From Frankia canadensis (GTDB lineage: Bacteria; Actinomycetota; Actinomycetes; Frankiales; Frankiaceae), in NCBI RefSeq assembly GCF_900197875.1, contig NZ_FZMO01000268.1, forward strand, positions 1 to 42,642: a stretch of 42,642 bases of DNA. The letters run 5' to 3'. Under the pieces are notes generated by a model. That model did not search any database. It worked only from the letters and a program-made list of their open reading frames with translations, and was not told the origin of the DNA. Shown piece after piece: positions 15,501 to 22,668 of the stretch. The position numbers were made by a program, and so were the translations under genes. Every line of letters starts with the position of its first letter. The first letter of the stretch is position 1.

Positions 15501-17589
15501 GACGGCTCAGGCCGTCGTGGGCGAACGTGAACGCGTTCCCGTCTGGTGCCACGACCTGGCTGGTGTTACCGAACCGGTCGTAGTCGAAGCGCACGGTCGA
15601 ACCGAGCGGATCGACCACCTCGCTGACACGGCCCGACGGGCCATGGGCCGACTGCCACCGGCTCCCGGCCGCGTCCACGTAGGTCTCGGGACGGCCGGCG
15701 GGGGTGTGACCGAACTGGCGCGTCAGCCCGGCGAAACGCTCCAGGATCACCCGGCCGGCCGCGTCGGTCTCCCAGTCCCGAACCTGCCCATCCGGGCCGG
15801 TCATCCCGACCAGCCGCCCGGCCCGGTCGTAGCGGAAGGTCGTCTGCCCCCCACCGCGGGTCCAGATGCGGGTGGGCTGGCCGTCGTCGTTCCAGCGCAG
15901 GTGACAGGCCACACCGTCCGGATCGACGATGCAGGTCGGCAGGTCGTCGGCGCTGACGGTCAGGCGGGTGACGCCACCGGTGGGATCGACGATCTCGGTC
16001 GGGGTGCGAAACGCCGCGGCGTAGGTCCAGCGGGTCTCGTGCCCGCCGGAATCGCTATGCGCCAGCAGACGACCGGCCGCGTCCCAGGTGAAGGATTCGT
16101 CGAAATCCTCGGGGCCCGTCCGCCGGATGAGGTTGCCGGCGGTGTCATATTCCATTGCCCAGCGCGCACCAGAACGCTCCTGAACGCCGACCAGCCGGCC
16201 GGCCACGTCGAAGCTGCGGCGCGTCACGTGGTCGGCGTCATCGACGACGGCCGTGAGCCGGCCGGCCTGATCGTGCTGGTAGCTGTTGATCGCGCCGCCG
16301 GATTCGTCGCTGACGATCGTGCGGTGTCCGCCCGAGTAGCGGAAACGCGTCAGCCGCCCCTCGGGGGAACGCTGGCTGATGACGCGGCCCGCCTCGTCAT
16401 AGTCGGTCTGGACCAGCTCGACACCGTCGGCATCCACGACTCCGAGCAACAGGCCGGCCCGCGCCCGATAGCTTCGTGTGCCGCTTGGCCCGCCGCTGGC
16501 TTCGATCAGGTTCGCCGCATCGTCATAGCGGTAGCGAACCGACCGGCCGTCGCTGGTGCGGACCCCGACGATGAGGTCCCGGCTGGTGTCCCAGTCCAGT
16601 GTCAGATAACGGCCCGAACGAAGCTCCGACATCCGGACGAGCCGGTCGTTCTCCCAGGCGAGCACACAGGCGCGGGGACCGGACTCGATCCGGACCGGCC
16701 GGCCGGCGGGGTCGTACCACCAGCTCTCTTCGGAAGCCTGCCCGGCGTCGCGCACAAAACGGAAGCCTCCGGCCGCCGCTGCATCCGTCGCCGGCCCCCG
16801 GGTCGGCGCCGTTGGCTGGTCAGGTTCGGGCTGGTGTTCGGTGGCGGGCGCGATCTCGTTGGGGCTTCCCTCCGCCGAATCTGAGGGGGCGGCAGCCAGG
16901 CAATAAAGGACGGCACCCAGCAACGGCATGGGGGAGGGATCGCCCGCGGTCGGGCGCCGCACCAGCGATTCCGCGCCGTCCGGAGACCGCCACCGCACGA
17001 CGTCCGCGGTGAGGTCGAGAGCGGTGTCGGCCCAGCAGCTCCAGCCCAGACCAAGAGCACCGCGGTCGGCGAAGGCTCGTGAGTTGTAGGTGCGCCGCCA
17101 GCCCAGGCCGGCAGCTCTTCCCGGCATCGGCAGGTCCAGTTCGGACTCGACGAGGTTGCCGTTGGCCGTGCACACCGGGTCCTCGGCGAAGCCGCTGTCC
17201 AATGGGCGGCCCCGAATCTCCGGAGCATCCACCGTCAATGCTGTTGACGGCAGGGCGCCCACACCAGCCTTGGCCAGCGCGGCGGCAATCATGGTATCTC
17301 TGATCGTGACTATTCCGGCCGCTGTTCCTGGGGAACCGCCGTCCGCCGCGACAAAAGCCCCCTTGACACTGTCGACGAACCGCTCGCGCTCCTGGGCGTC
17401 GATCAGGTGGGTGGACATCTTCGCCCACAGGTCCGGATGGTTCAACGTGTACTGCGAGCCGAACGCCGACACCACCGAGTCGTAGCGGCTCTGTACCGCC
17501 GAAACCGCGCCTGACAATTCGGTCCGTGCCGCCGCAGCGTCGGTGACGAAGGTCTGCAGGTCGTCCGGGTCGGCCGCGCTGGTGGTCAC
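12568..17589 (-). CDS. RHS/YD-repeat polymorphic toxin with Stv-like C-terminal domain
   Basis: 1673 residues from GTG 17589. The N-terminal 130 residues are helical without a signal peptide. A DUF6531-like module follows (DPVCTANGNLVESELDL, LGWRRTYNSRAF, about 137-172), then some thirty to forty YD repeats of the type YDRAGRL. The RHS core closes with RERVLDPATRSFLSTDP, ANPYQYAWNNPVGFLDPTG at about 1361. In RHS proteins this core forms a shell and is cleaved near the DPxG motif. A Gly/Ala-rich hydrophobic stretch (about 1390-1515) precedes the variable C-terminal domain (about 1550-1673): VFAGHGAI, TVTIPEGTSLTMY, HGMPISDQLGYAIE, YSLIPGPDLHI, LLEPNMGDWHWAACRVV. I match this from memory to the domain databases call putative adhesin Stv. 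H1558-G and A-C1667 recall a caspase-clan His/Cys pair, which is inference. Two immunity-like genes follow. Confidence 0.88.
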   Translation of the reverse strand: MTTSAADPDDLQTFVTDAAAARTELSGAVSAVQSRYDSVVSAFGSQYTLNHPDLWAKMSTHLIDAQERERFVDSVKGAFVAADGGSPGTAAGIVTIRDTMIAAALAKAGVGALPSTALTVDAPEIRGRPLDSGFAEDPVCTANGNLVESELDLPMPGRAAGLGWRRTYNSRAFADRGALGLGWSCWADTALDLTADVVRWRSPDGAESLVRRPTAGDPSPMPLLGAVLYCLAAAPSDSAEGSPNEIAPATEHQPEPDQPTAPTRGPATDAAAAGGFRFVRDAGQASEESWWYDPAGRPVRIESGPRACVLAWENDRLVRMSELRSGRYLTLDWDTSRDLIVGVRTSDGRSVRYRYDDAANLIEASGGPSGTRSYRARAGLLLGVVDADGVELVQTDYDEAGRVISQRSPEGRLTRFRYSGGHRTIVSDESGGAINSYQHDQAGRLTAVVDDADHVTRRSFDVAGRLVGVQERSGARWAMEYDTAGNLIRRTGPEDFDESFTWDAAGRLLAHSDSGGHETRWTYAAAFRTPTEIVDPTGGVTRLTVSADDLPTCIVDPDGVACHLRWNDDGQPTRIWTRGGGQTTFRYDRAGRLVGMTGPDGQVRDWETDAAGRVILERFAGLTRQFGHTPAGRPETYVDAAGSRWQSAHGPSGRVSEVVDPLGSTVRFDYDRFGNTSQVVAPDGNAFTFAHDGLSRLVAVTDPAGATLRRGYDADGHETTGTSAAGAGWRHEHDGRGRLVAITGPGGQTWQRTYDRVGRLVSQTDPTGARTHHEHDAAGRLVRVVDPAGNQTSYVWTPGGRQAAITSPSGRTITYRYDRAGRLAETRLPSGATERYQWDAAGRLSALVRPDGRTMRWEYDRLGAVSAITGPSGGRVVAENTPLGLPARLTLAGGATYRYRYDARGALTEITDPRGVVSSYHYDLRGRLASWTDPLGGTTRLGYDPVGRLATRSDPLGRTTTISRDADGLLHTVQHADGSGARIWRDRAGRITGRGPLTADTSQITYDYDPAGRLLRAREGGGRDVRLRYDSVGRLTRRTTAAGTIAWDHDPDGRVTTVGVPGAPGLRYQYAADGDLDAVIDPDRGRLRVPSRTAATQAGERDADGRLVRTTVAGQPVRFAYDAAGQLIQADGPWGQHRYRWDLGGRLITEERSRAGGTTTTQTRQAHYDAAGQLTETLDTAEGEKRIRTVYTYDAAGRRRTERRSDGRTVSYDWDDLGRLDAVHRTGASTTRLVTDAGGAPIAVGGTPVLWDSLAGPGHARRLGDRWVTPETQPPGAQGPHDPWGETTPATDPATEQGATIGFRGELAVNGLVWQRERVLDPATRSFLSTDPLPHVPGMPGAANPYQYAWNNPVGFLDPTGQRPLTDSQYQDYLSQQRAGVFEKAWTNIREDPWGSLAAVGVVATGVGLCFVPGGQAIGAGILVGAATSGGIGLVTGHFDPRAVAIGGIAGAVGGGVGQGTTRLLSAGGSYLAAAGSGAAAGGAEDLAAQQLAHPGHVNLTELTISSATGGLAGAGGRAFAHRAPFTQGGLGIDHVTPPATEGIDLLPAPPRPVFAGHGAIRPGDPSTVTIPEGTSLTMYIRHGMPISDQLGYAIETNDIATMKYFEGAGINHYEKFVYPAGSSIPDYSLIPGPDLHIAPTSRTVDRSTRLSELLEPNMGDWHWAACRVVEDW

Positions 17590-17833
17590 CGGTCAACCGG
17601 CCGAGTAACCAGGAATGATCAGGCGATGCGTCACCGCGGTGCCTCCAGTAGCTCGGGTCAGGATGATCGAAAGCCTGGGCGGTCGACGTCCGGCAACGGT
17701 CCACCTTGTACCATAAACCCGCTCTTCGCTACAAAAGTCCAGGTGGGGACACTCGGCGATGAAATTGCCTCGAGGTTGTGGTGCCTCGGCCGATTCCAGG
17801 ACGGCGCCCGTCAAGCCCGGTTATGGGCAGGGT

Positions 17834-17974
17834 CGCTGTCACTGGTCGGAGGACGACGAGTCGTTCAGGGAGACGGCTTATCTGCTTCGCAGCCAGGAGA
17901 ACGCCCAGTGCCTGGTCATCGCCATCGACCGGCTGGAGAATGGCGGCGGAGCTGTGCGGGATCCGGTGGAATGA
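17834..17974 (+). pseudogene. Orphan yefM antitoxin remnant
   Basis: ETAYLLRSQENAQCLVIAID, RLENGGGAVRDPVE and stop are a near copy of the last 37 codons of the antitoxin at 3780-4031, and the DNA matches too, including GTGGAATGA at the end. Upstream, VAVTG then DDESF shows the same gene with a two-base shift, so the N-terminal DNA-binding half is scrambled. After the stop the toxin gene is absent. The remaining bases 17590-17833 hold a 73-codon minus-strand frame ending 3 bp before the RHS start, with no recognisable motif, possibly the tail of a lost gene. Confidence 0.75.
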
Positions 17975-18004
17975 GTCATCCGGACCGCCGTGCTTCCCCG
18001 CCGG

Positions 18005-18520
18005 TCATCGGCGGGGGAGATGGCGGGTGTGGGTGTAGGGGCGGCGGCCGAAGGCGAGGATCCTGGCGGGGTGAACGGCGTAGACGTGCGCGATGCCCTC
18101 GCCGCCGGGATGCCGGAAGGCGCCGTCATGGACGTCGAAGCGCCAACTGCCGTCCCATTTGGTGCGCCAGGCGGCTGCGAGGCGTTCCAGGGTCGCCGCG
18201 TCGGTCACGCGGGAGGCCGTGCCCTCGACCATGACGTCGAGGCCGCTGTCCCAGGTGTCGGTGCCGGTGGTGATGACCACGTGGGGGTTGGCGGCGAGGT
18301 TGACGGCCTTCTGCTCGGCCGGGCCGGTGCTGAAATGCAGGGCGTCGTCGAGCCAGACGGCGACCAGGGGGGTGACGTGCGGCCGGCCGTCGGCGCGCAC
18401 CGCGGAGATCCAGCTGATCTGGGCGGCCTCGAGCACGGCGCGGGCCTGCGCCCAGGTGGTGGCCTGAGTGCCGGCGTCGCTGAAGCGCTCGTCGAGCTCG
18501 GTCAGCGGCTCATCGTTCAT
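18005..18520 (-). CDS. Pyridoxamine 5'-phosphate oxidase-fold (FMN/F420) protein
   Basis: 171 residues. ISWISAVRADGRPHVTPLVA, VWLDDALHFSTGPAEQKAVN, NPHVVITTGTDTWDSGLDVM and EGTASRVTDAATLERLAAAW are the split-barrel PPOX pattern, with RHPGGEGIAHVYAVHPARIL at the end, typical of F420-dependent or FMN-binding reductases of actinobacteria. The substrate is unknown. ATG 18520 is chosen with GAGGCG upstream; the open frame beyond it is not family-like. Confidence 0.82.
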   Translation of the reverse strand: MNDEPLTELDERFSDAGTQATTWAQARAVLEAAQISWISAVRADGRPHVTPLVAVWLDDALHFSTGPAEQKAVNLAANPHVVITTGTDTWDSGLDVMVEGTASRVTDAATLERLAAAWRTKWDGSWRFDVHDGAFRHPGGEGIAHVYAVHPARILAFGRRPYTHTRHLPRR

Positions 18521-18723
18521 AGTCGCCTCGCTTCCCCGCGGGGCCGGTCCGCAACCGCCGTGGCGCCGGTGCGGCCGGTGGGGCGGCACCCGCCGCCAGC
18601 CGTCCGGCCCGGTCCGGGTGACGTGCTCTCTGGCCATCGATGTCGCCAGCCGTCCGCCGTGGCCATGCGGGAGGATTGATATCTGTTGCCGGTTGAGCGC
18701 CGGATAGCGCCGGGTGATGCCGT

Positions 18724-19305
18724 ATGATCGTGAGTGTGAACCTCAAGGAGTGGGCTGTCGTGAACGGGGTCGGGTACTCGACCGCCCGACAGTGGTTCCT
18801 TGACGGCAAACTGCCGGTGCCCGCCCGCAGGGTCGGGGGGCTGATCCTCGTCGACGAACCCGCGCTGCCAGCTACCGGCACGACGGCGGTGTATGCCCGG
18901 GTGTCGTCCGCTGACCAGAAGCCGGACCTGGACCGGCAGGTCGCGCGGATCGTCACCTGGGCGGTCGGGCAGAACCTTCCCGTTGGCAAGGTGGTCACCG
19001 AGGTCGGGTCGGCGCTGAACGGCCATCGCCGGGAGTTCCTCGCGCTGTTACGTGACCCGCAGGTGACGACGATCGTCGTCGAGCACCGGGACCGGTTCGC
19101 CCGGTTCGGCGCCGAGTACGTCGAGGCGGCGCTCGCCGCATCTGGCCGGCGGCTGCTGGTCGTCGACCCGGCCGAGGTCGACGACGACCTTGTCCGGGAC
19201 GTCACCGAGATCCTGACGTCGCTGTGCGCCCGGCTGTATGGCCGGCGCGCTGCGACGAACCGAGCCCGCCGGGCCGTCGAAGCCGCCACGGAGGCGTCCG
19301 AGTGA
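18724..19305 (+). CDS. tnpA: IS607-family serine recombinase TnpA
   Basis: 193 residues. The N-terminal MerR-like HTH is VNLKEWAVVNGVGYSTARQW to VPARRVGG. The catalytic domain begins VYARVSSADQ, with the nucleophile serine at about 61, followed by LDRQVARIVTWA, GSALNGHRREFLALLRDPQV, VVEHRDRFARFGAEYVEAAL and RDVTEILTSLCARLYGRRAA. It performs DNA strand exchange through a phosphoserine link. ATG 18724 or GTG 18736 can be the start; family members usually begin close to the latter. Confidence 0.92.
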   Translation: MIVSVNLKEWAVVNGVGYSTARQWFLDGKLPVPARRVGGLILVDEPALPATGTTAVYARVSSADQKPDLDRQVARIVTWAVGQNLPVGKVVTEVGSALNGHRREFLALLRDPQVTTIVVEHRDRFARFGAEYVEAALAASGRRLLVVDPAEVDDDLVRDVTEILTSLCARLYGRRAATNRARRAVEAATEASE

Positions 19306-20630
19306 GGACGCTTGCGGCGTACCGGTTCGCCCTCGACCCGAACGACGCCCAGCTCGCCGCGCTGTCCCGGCATGCCGGCGCGGCCCGGTTCGCGTTCAAC
19401 TGGGGTCTGGCCCGGGTGAAGGCCGCGCTGTCGCAGCGGGAGGCAGAGAAGTCCTACGGCATTCCTGACAGTGCGCTCACTGCCGTGCCGTGGACGCTGC
19501 CCGCGCTGCGACTCGCCTGGAACCAGGTCAAGAACGACGTCGCCGGGTGGTGGGCGGTGTGCTCGAAGGAGGCGTTCTCCGCCGGCCTTGACCACCTCGC
19601 TCGGGGGCTGAAAGCGTTCTCCGACTCCCGCAGGGGGAAGCGGAAAGGCCGCAGAGTCGGGTTCCCCCGTTTCAGGAAGCGCGGGAAGGGCCGCGACAGC
19701 TTCCGGTACACCACCGGCGCCTACGGCCCGGCCGGCGACGTGCGGGTGAAGCTGCCCCGGATCGGCCGGGTGAAGGTCTGTGAGTCGATGGGCGCGCTTA
19801 CCGGTCGGCTGGCGGGCGGTTCGGCACGGCTGCTGGGTGCGACGGTGTCGCGCAGCGCCGGCCGCTGGTTCGTGTCGTTCACGGTCGAGGTGGACCGGGA
19901 GGTCCCCGCCGGCCCGTCTCCGCGGCAGCGCAGGGCCGGGCCGGTCGGCGTCGACCTCGGAGTGAAGCATCTCGCTGTCCTCTCCACCGGCGAGACGATC
20001 CCGAACCCGAAGCATCTCGGCGGGTCGCTGCGCCGGCTGCGTACCGCGTCGCGCGCTTACGTCCGGTCGAAACCCGGTTCGGCCGGCCGGCGCAAGCGGG
20101 CCGGCCGGCTCGCCCGTATCCACGCTCGGGTCGCCTGCCAGCGCCGTGACGGGCTGCGCAAGCTCACCACCCGGCTCGCGAAGAACCACGACACGATCGT
20201 GGTGGAAGACCTGCATGTGACCGGAATGGTCCGTAACCGGCGGCTGGCCCGTGCGGTCGCCGACACCGGCATGGCGCAGATCCGCCGCCAGCTTGCCTAC
20301 AAGACCGGCTGGTACGGATCGACCCTCGTCGTCGCGGACCGCTGGTACCCAAGCTCGAAGACCTGTTCCGGCTGTGGCTGGCGAAACCCAAACCTGACGC
20401 TGTCGGACCGCACCTTCATCTGCCAGTCCTGCAGGCTCGTCCTCGACCGCGACCTGAACGCCGCGGTCAACCTGCGTTCCCTCGTCGCCGCCAGTGCGTC
20501 GGAGACGGTAAACGCCCGTGGAGTCGACCGTAAGACCCGCGCGAGCGGGCGGGTGGCTGCGAAGCGGGAACCCGGCACCGCGCGAGCGGATCAGACCGGG
20601 AGTGCCTCGCCGAGAGGCGGGGCGGCATGA
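19302..20630 (+). CDS. tnpB: TnpB RNA-guided nuclease of the IS607 element
   Basis: 442 residues from GTG 19302, overlapping the tnpA stop. RuvC acids are all present: D218 in GVDLGVKHL, E302 in IVVEDLHVTGM, D384 in LDRDLNAAVN. A CSGCG...C..C zinc finger sits between the second and third. TnpB uses an omega-RNA made from the element's 3' end to cut DNA next to a short motif, which helps retain the transposon. The intact triad means activity is plausible. The last 45 codons are low in protein motifs and overlap the predicted RNA. Confidence 0.92.
   Translation: MRTLAAYRFALDPNDAQLAALSRHAGAARFAFNWGLARVKAALSQREAEKSYGIPDSALTAVPWTLPALRLAWNQVKNDVAGWWAVCSKEAFSAGLDHLARGLKAFSDSRRGKRKGRRVGFPRFRKRGKGRDSFRYTTGAYGPAGDVRVKLPRIGRVKVCESMGALTGRLAGGSARLLGATVSRSAGRWFVSFTVEVDREVPAGPSPRQRRAGPVGVDLGVKHLAVLSTGETIPNPKHLGGSLRRLRTASRAYVRSKPGSAGRRKRAGRLARIHARVACQRRDGLRKLTTRLAKNHDTIVVEDLHVTGMVRNRRLARAVADTGMAQIRRQLAYKTGWYGSTLVVADRWYPSSKTCSGCGWRNPNLTLSDRTFICQSCRLVLDRDLNAAVNLRSLVAASASETVNARGVDRKTRASGRVAAKREPGTARADQTGSASPRGGAA
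20470..20630 (+). ncRNA. Predicted omega-RNA of the IS607 TnpB
   Basis: TnpB guide RNAs derive from the 3' end of tnpB and the element's right end. Here the region ends in CCTCGCC-GAGA-GGCGGGG (20605-20622), a 7-bp stem with a GNRA-type tetraloop just before the tnpB stop. The guide would come from the flank downstream of the element. The 5' border is a guess; the existence of the RNA is inferred from family knowledge. Confidence 0.45.
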
Positions 20631-20701
20631 CCGCTAGCACATCTGGCGCTCTCATGCAACGGTTCAGGGCATCTGTCGCATATGGGCGAAGAGGAGTGGC
20701 G

Positions 20702-21841
20702 ATGCAGCTACCGGGTGTCGGGACCGAGGCCACCGACGGGGCTGGTACGCGTTCCTGGGTAGATCACGGGTCGGGAGAGGATCCGCCGACGCAGCCCTCC
20801 GCCATCCCACCGCTCCCCGTTCTGACGGCGACCGAGGCCGGGCCGCCGAGTGCCCCTCAGTCTCCTGTCGCGCCAGACACACCGGGCACGCCAGACAGCC
20901 CGGGCGCATGGGGTGCGCCGTCGGCGCCGGGAGCCACGCTGGCCGCGTCACCGGCGCAGGGAGCGAAGCCCCCGGCGGGCGGGCCCGCCCCCGAGCGACC
21001 CGAGCGCCGCCGCAGGCGCCTGATCGCCGCGACGTCAGGTGCGGTCGCCCTGGTCGTCGCGATCGCGCTCACGGTGTGGGCGACGGCCAGATCGGGTGGT
21101 TCGCCGTCGGGCGGGCACGAGGCCGCCGCCGGTAACGCGGGGTCGGCCTCGGTCCCGTCGAAGGGGTCACGTTCGGCTGCGGCCGAGGCGGCGAAGGACG
21201 CGATCGGTGGGGCCGGCGGCGCGGGCGGGGCCGGCGACGCGGAGGGAACAGGAGCAGCCGTCGGGAGGGCGCCGAGCCCGGCCGGAGCCATCGAAACCGC
21301 GCTCGATCCATCGTCGCTGCCGGTCCGGTCGGCGACGGGTGGCCCGGGCACGAGCGGCGGGGGATCGGCTCCGGGCGGATCAGGCTCGGCGGGGACGGGC
21401 TCCGGCGGGACGGCCCCGGGCCCCGCGCGGGTGCCGACACCGGCACCGAACCCGAACCCGAAGCCGAGCCCGAAGCCACCCGCGCCCGCGCCGTCATCGG
21501 CGCCCGCCTCGAAGGCCAACCCATACACGCCAAGCCAGGTCTGCGGTGCCGGCTACTCCCAGATCGACCAGCAGGCGCTGGGCAGCACCGCCAAGATCTA
21601 TCTCCTGTACGACGGCACACGGAACTGCGTGGTGACGATGAAGTACGGAGCCGGGGTGGGCACCGCCCAGGCGATGACCGCCTGGGTACAGGTCCAGGGA
21701 TCCTCCACGAAGCAGGTGGACTCCGGCAGCTATGCGTACTACGCCGGCCCGAAGTACGTCACCGCGCCCGGCCGGTGCGTGAAGTGGGGCGGAACCTACG
21801 CCGGCACTTCCTACACGAGCGGCTGGGAACACTGCGGGTAG
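20702..21841 (+). CDS. Single-pass membrane protein with extracellular cysteine domain (kinase-like tail without kinase)
   Basis: 379 residues from ATG 20702, with GAGGAG 6 nt upstream. The N-terminal 100 residues are Pro/Ala-rich and end in ERRRRR. A single membrane helix follows (about 107-128, LIAATSGAVALVVAIALTVW), then a long Gly/Ala/Ser and Pro linker. The C-terminal domain (273-379) begins NPYTPSQVCGAGY, with four cysteines (about 281, 309, 359, 378). This tail resembles the extracellular ends of actinobacterial membrane Ser/Thr kinases, but no kinase domain precedes it. It may be a stand-alone surface sensor, or the kinase part was lost at the IS607 insertion just upstream. Confidence 0.7.
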   Translation: MQLPGVGTEATDGAGTRSWVDHGSGEDPPTQPSAIPPLPVLTATEAGPPSAPQSPVAPDTPGTPDSPGAWGAPSAPGATLAASPAQGAKPPAGGPAPERPERRRRRLIAATSGAVALVVAIALTVWATARSGGSPSGGHEAAAGNAGSASVPSKGSRSAAAEAAKDAIGGAGGAGGAGDAEGTGAAVGRAPSPAGAIETALDPSSLPVRSATGGPGTSGGGSAPGGSGSAGTGSGGTAPGPARVPTPAPNPNPKPSPKPPAPAPSSAPASKANPYTPSQVCGAGYSQIDQQALGSTAKIYLLYDGTRNCVVTMKYGAGVGTAQAMTAWVQVQGSSTKQVDSGSYAYYAGPKYVTAPGRCVKWGGTYAGTSYTSGWEHCG

Positions 21842-22086
21842 CAGTCGGCGCGGACCGGCCGGCTGGCCGGTGACGGCGTTCCGGCCAAGCCAGCTGGGCG
21901 GCGGAGGAGGCCGCAGGTCGGCCAGGGCATGACTCGATCGTGCGTGCCCGCGGCCCGGCGGGGTCGGGACAGGATAGCCGGCGGATTGCCTCGTGGCGAT
22001 GGTGCCCCCACCGTGAGGGGACGTTCCCGGCGTCGATAGGTTGACGTCACTTCCTTCTCGGGAATCGGGGACGAAAGGCGGTCGCG

Positions 22087-22668
22087 ATGACAGGAGCGGT
22101 ACCGCCCGACTCGTCGATCCCACAACTGCTGGTCACCGTTGGAACAAGGGTGTACCCGGTTGACGCGCCCCACGAGTTCACGTTCGGACGTGCCCCGGAC
22201 AACACGTATCGCCTTGACGGCAATGATCTGGAGACTCCTCGGTACGTCGGCGCCCTCACATTCCATGTCCGGCACTGGTGGGTTGTCAACAGGAGCACAA
22301 GAAACTCGTTGACCGTGTTCGAGGACGGCCTTCGGGTGACGTTGGCCCCTGGTGAGTCGCGGCTGCTTTTCAGACCAATAACGCTGTGGGCGGCCGGCCG
22401 AGGCCGTGGTCACTGGCTGGACATCGACCTGCCGGCCGTTTCCGGCGGGTACCGGCGTGGTGGAAGGGCCGGCCGCGGGTCGAGGGCGGCGGGTGCGGAC
22501 CGGTCGGCGCCGGCGTCGCCCGCCTGGGCGCGGGACATCGAGGAACCGCTGCTGGAGCCCCTGTTCCGGGCAGGCGGCCCGTCCGAGCCGATGCCCGCGC
22601 CGCGATCCCCTCGCGTCGTCACCGCGCCGCGGTCGGGTGGCAGAGTTCCTGGTCCACGAGGGTGGTGA
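22087..22668 (+). CDS. FHA-like domain protein
   Basis: 193 residues. The first 115 resemble an FHA beta-sandwich: TRVYPVDAPHEFTFGRAPDN, WWVVNRSTRNSLTVFEDG, RVTLAPGESRLLF, WLDIDLP. FHA domains bind phosphothreonine peptides and often act with Ser/Thr kinases. The remainder is Arg/Gly/Pro-rich without motif. The last 50 bp run antisense into the convergent hydrolase gene, so the original C-terminus may be lost. AAAGG lies 8-12 nt upstream of the ATG. In 21842-22086 I see no gene. Confidence 0.65.
   Translation: MTGAVPPDSSIPQLLVTVGTRVYPVDAPHEFTFGRAPDNTYRLDGNDLETPRYVGALTFHVRHWWVVNRSTRNSLTVFEDGLRVTLAPGESRLLFRPITLWAAGRGRGHWLDIDLPAVSGGYRRGGRAGRGSRAAGADRSAPASPAWARDIEEPLLEPLFRAGGPSEPMPAPRSPRVVTAPRSGGRVPGPRGW

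Larger units (their letters stand above)
18700..20640 (+). mobile_element. IS607-type element (tnpA-tnpB); ends approximate
   Basis: A serine-recombinase gene and a tnpB overlap by 4 bp (GTGA), the hallmark order of IS607. These elements excise and insert through the TnpA serine recombinase with little target preference and carry no long terminal repeats, so I cannot place the exact ends. The interval is bounded by the PPOX gene upstream (18520) and the ribosome-binding site of the next gene at about 20690. Confidence 0.8.

Noticed and set aside
17593-17814. 73-codon minus-strand frame ending 3 bp before the RHS start
   Set aside because: Attractive position for a coupled gene, but no motif, and its start side overlaps unrelated relic DNA; at most the tail of a lost gene.
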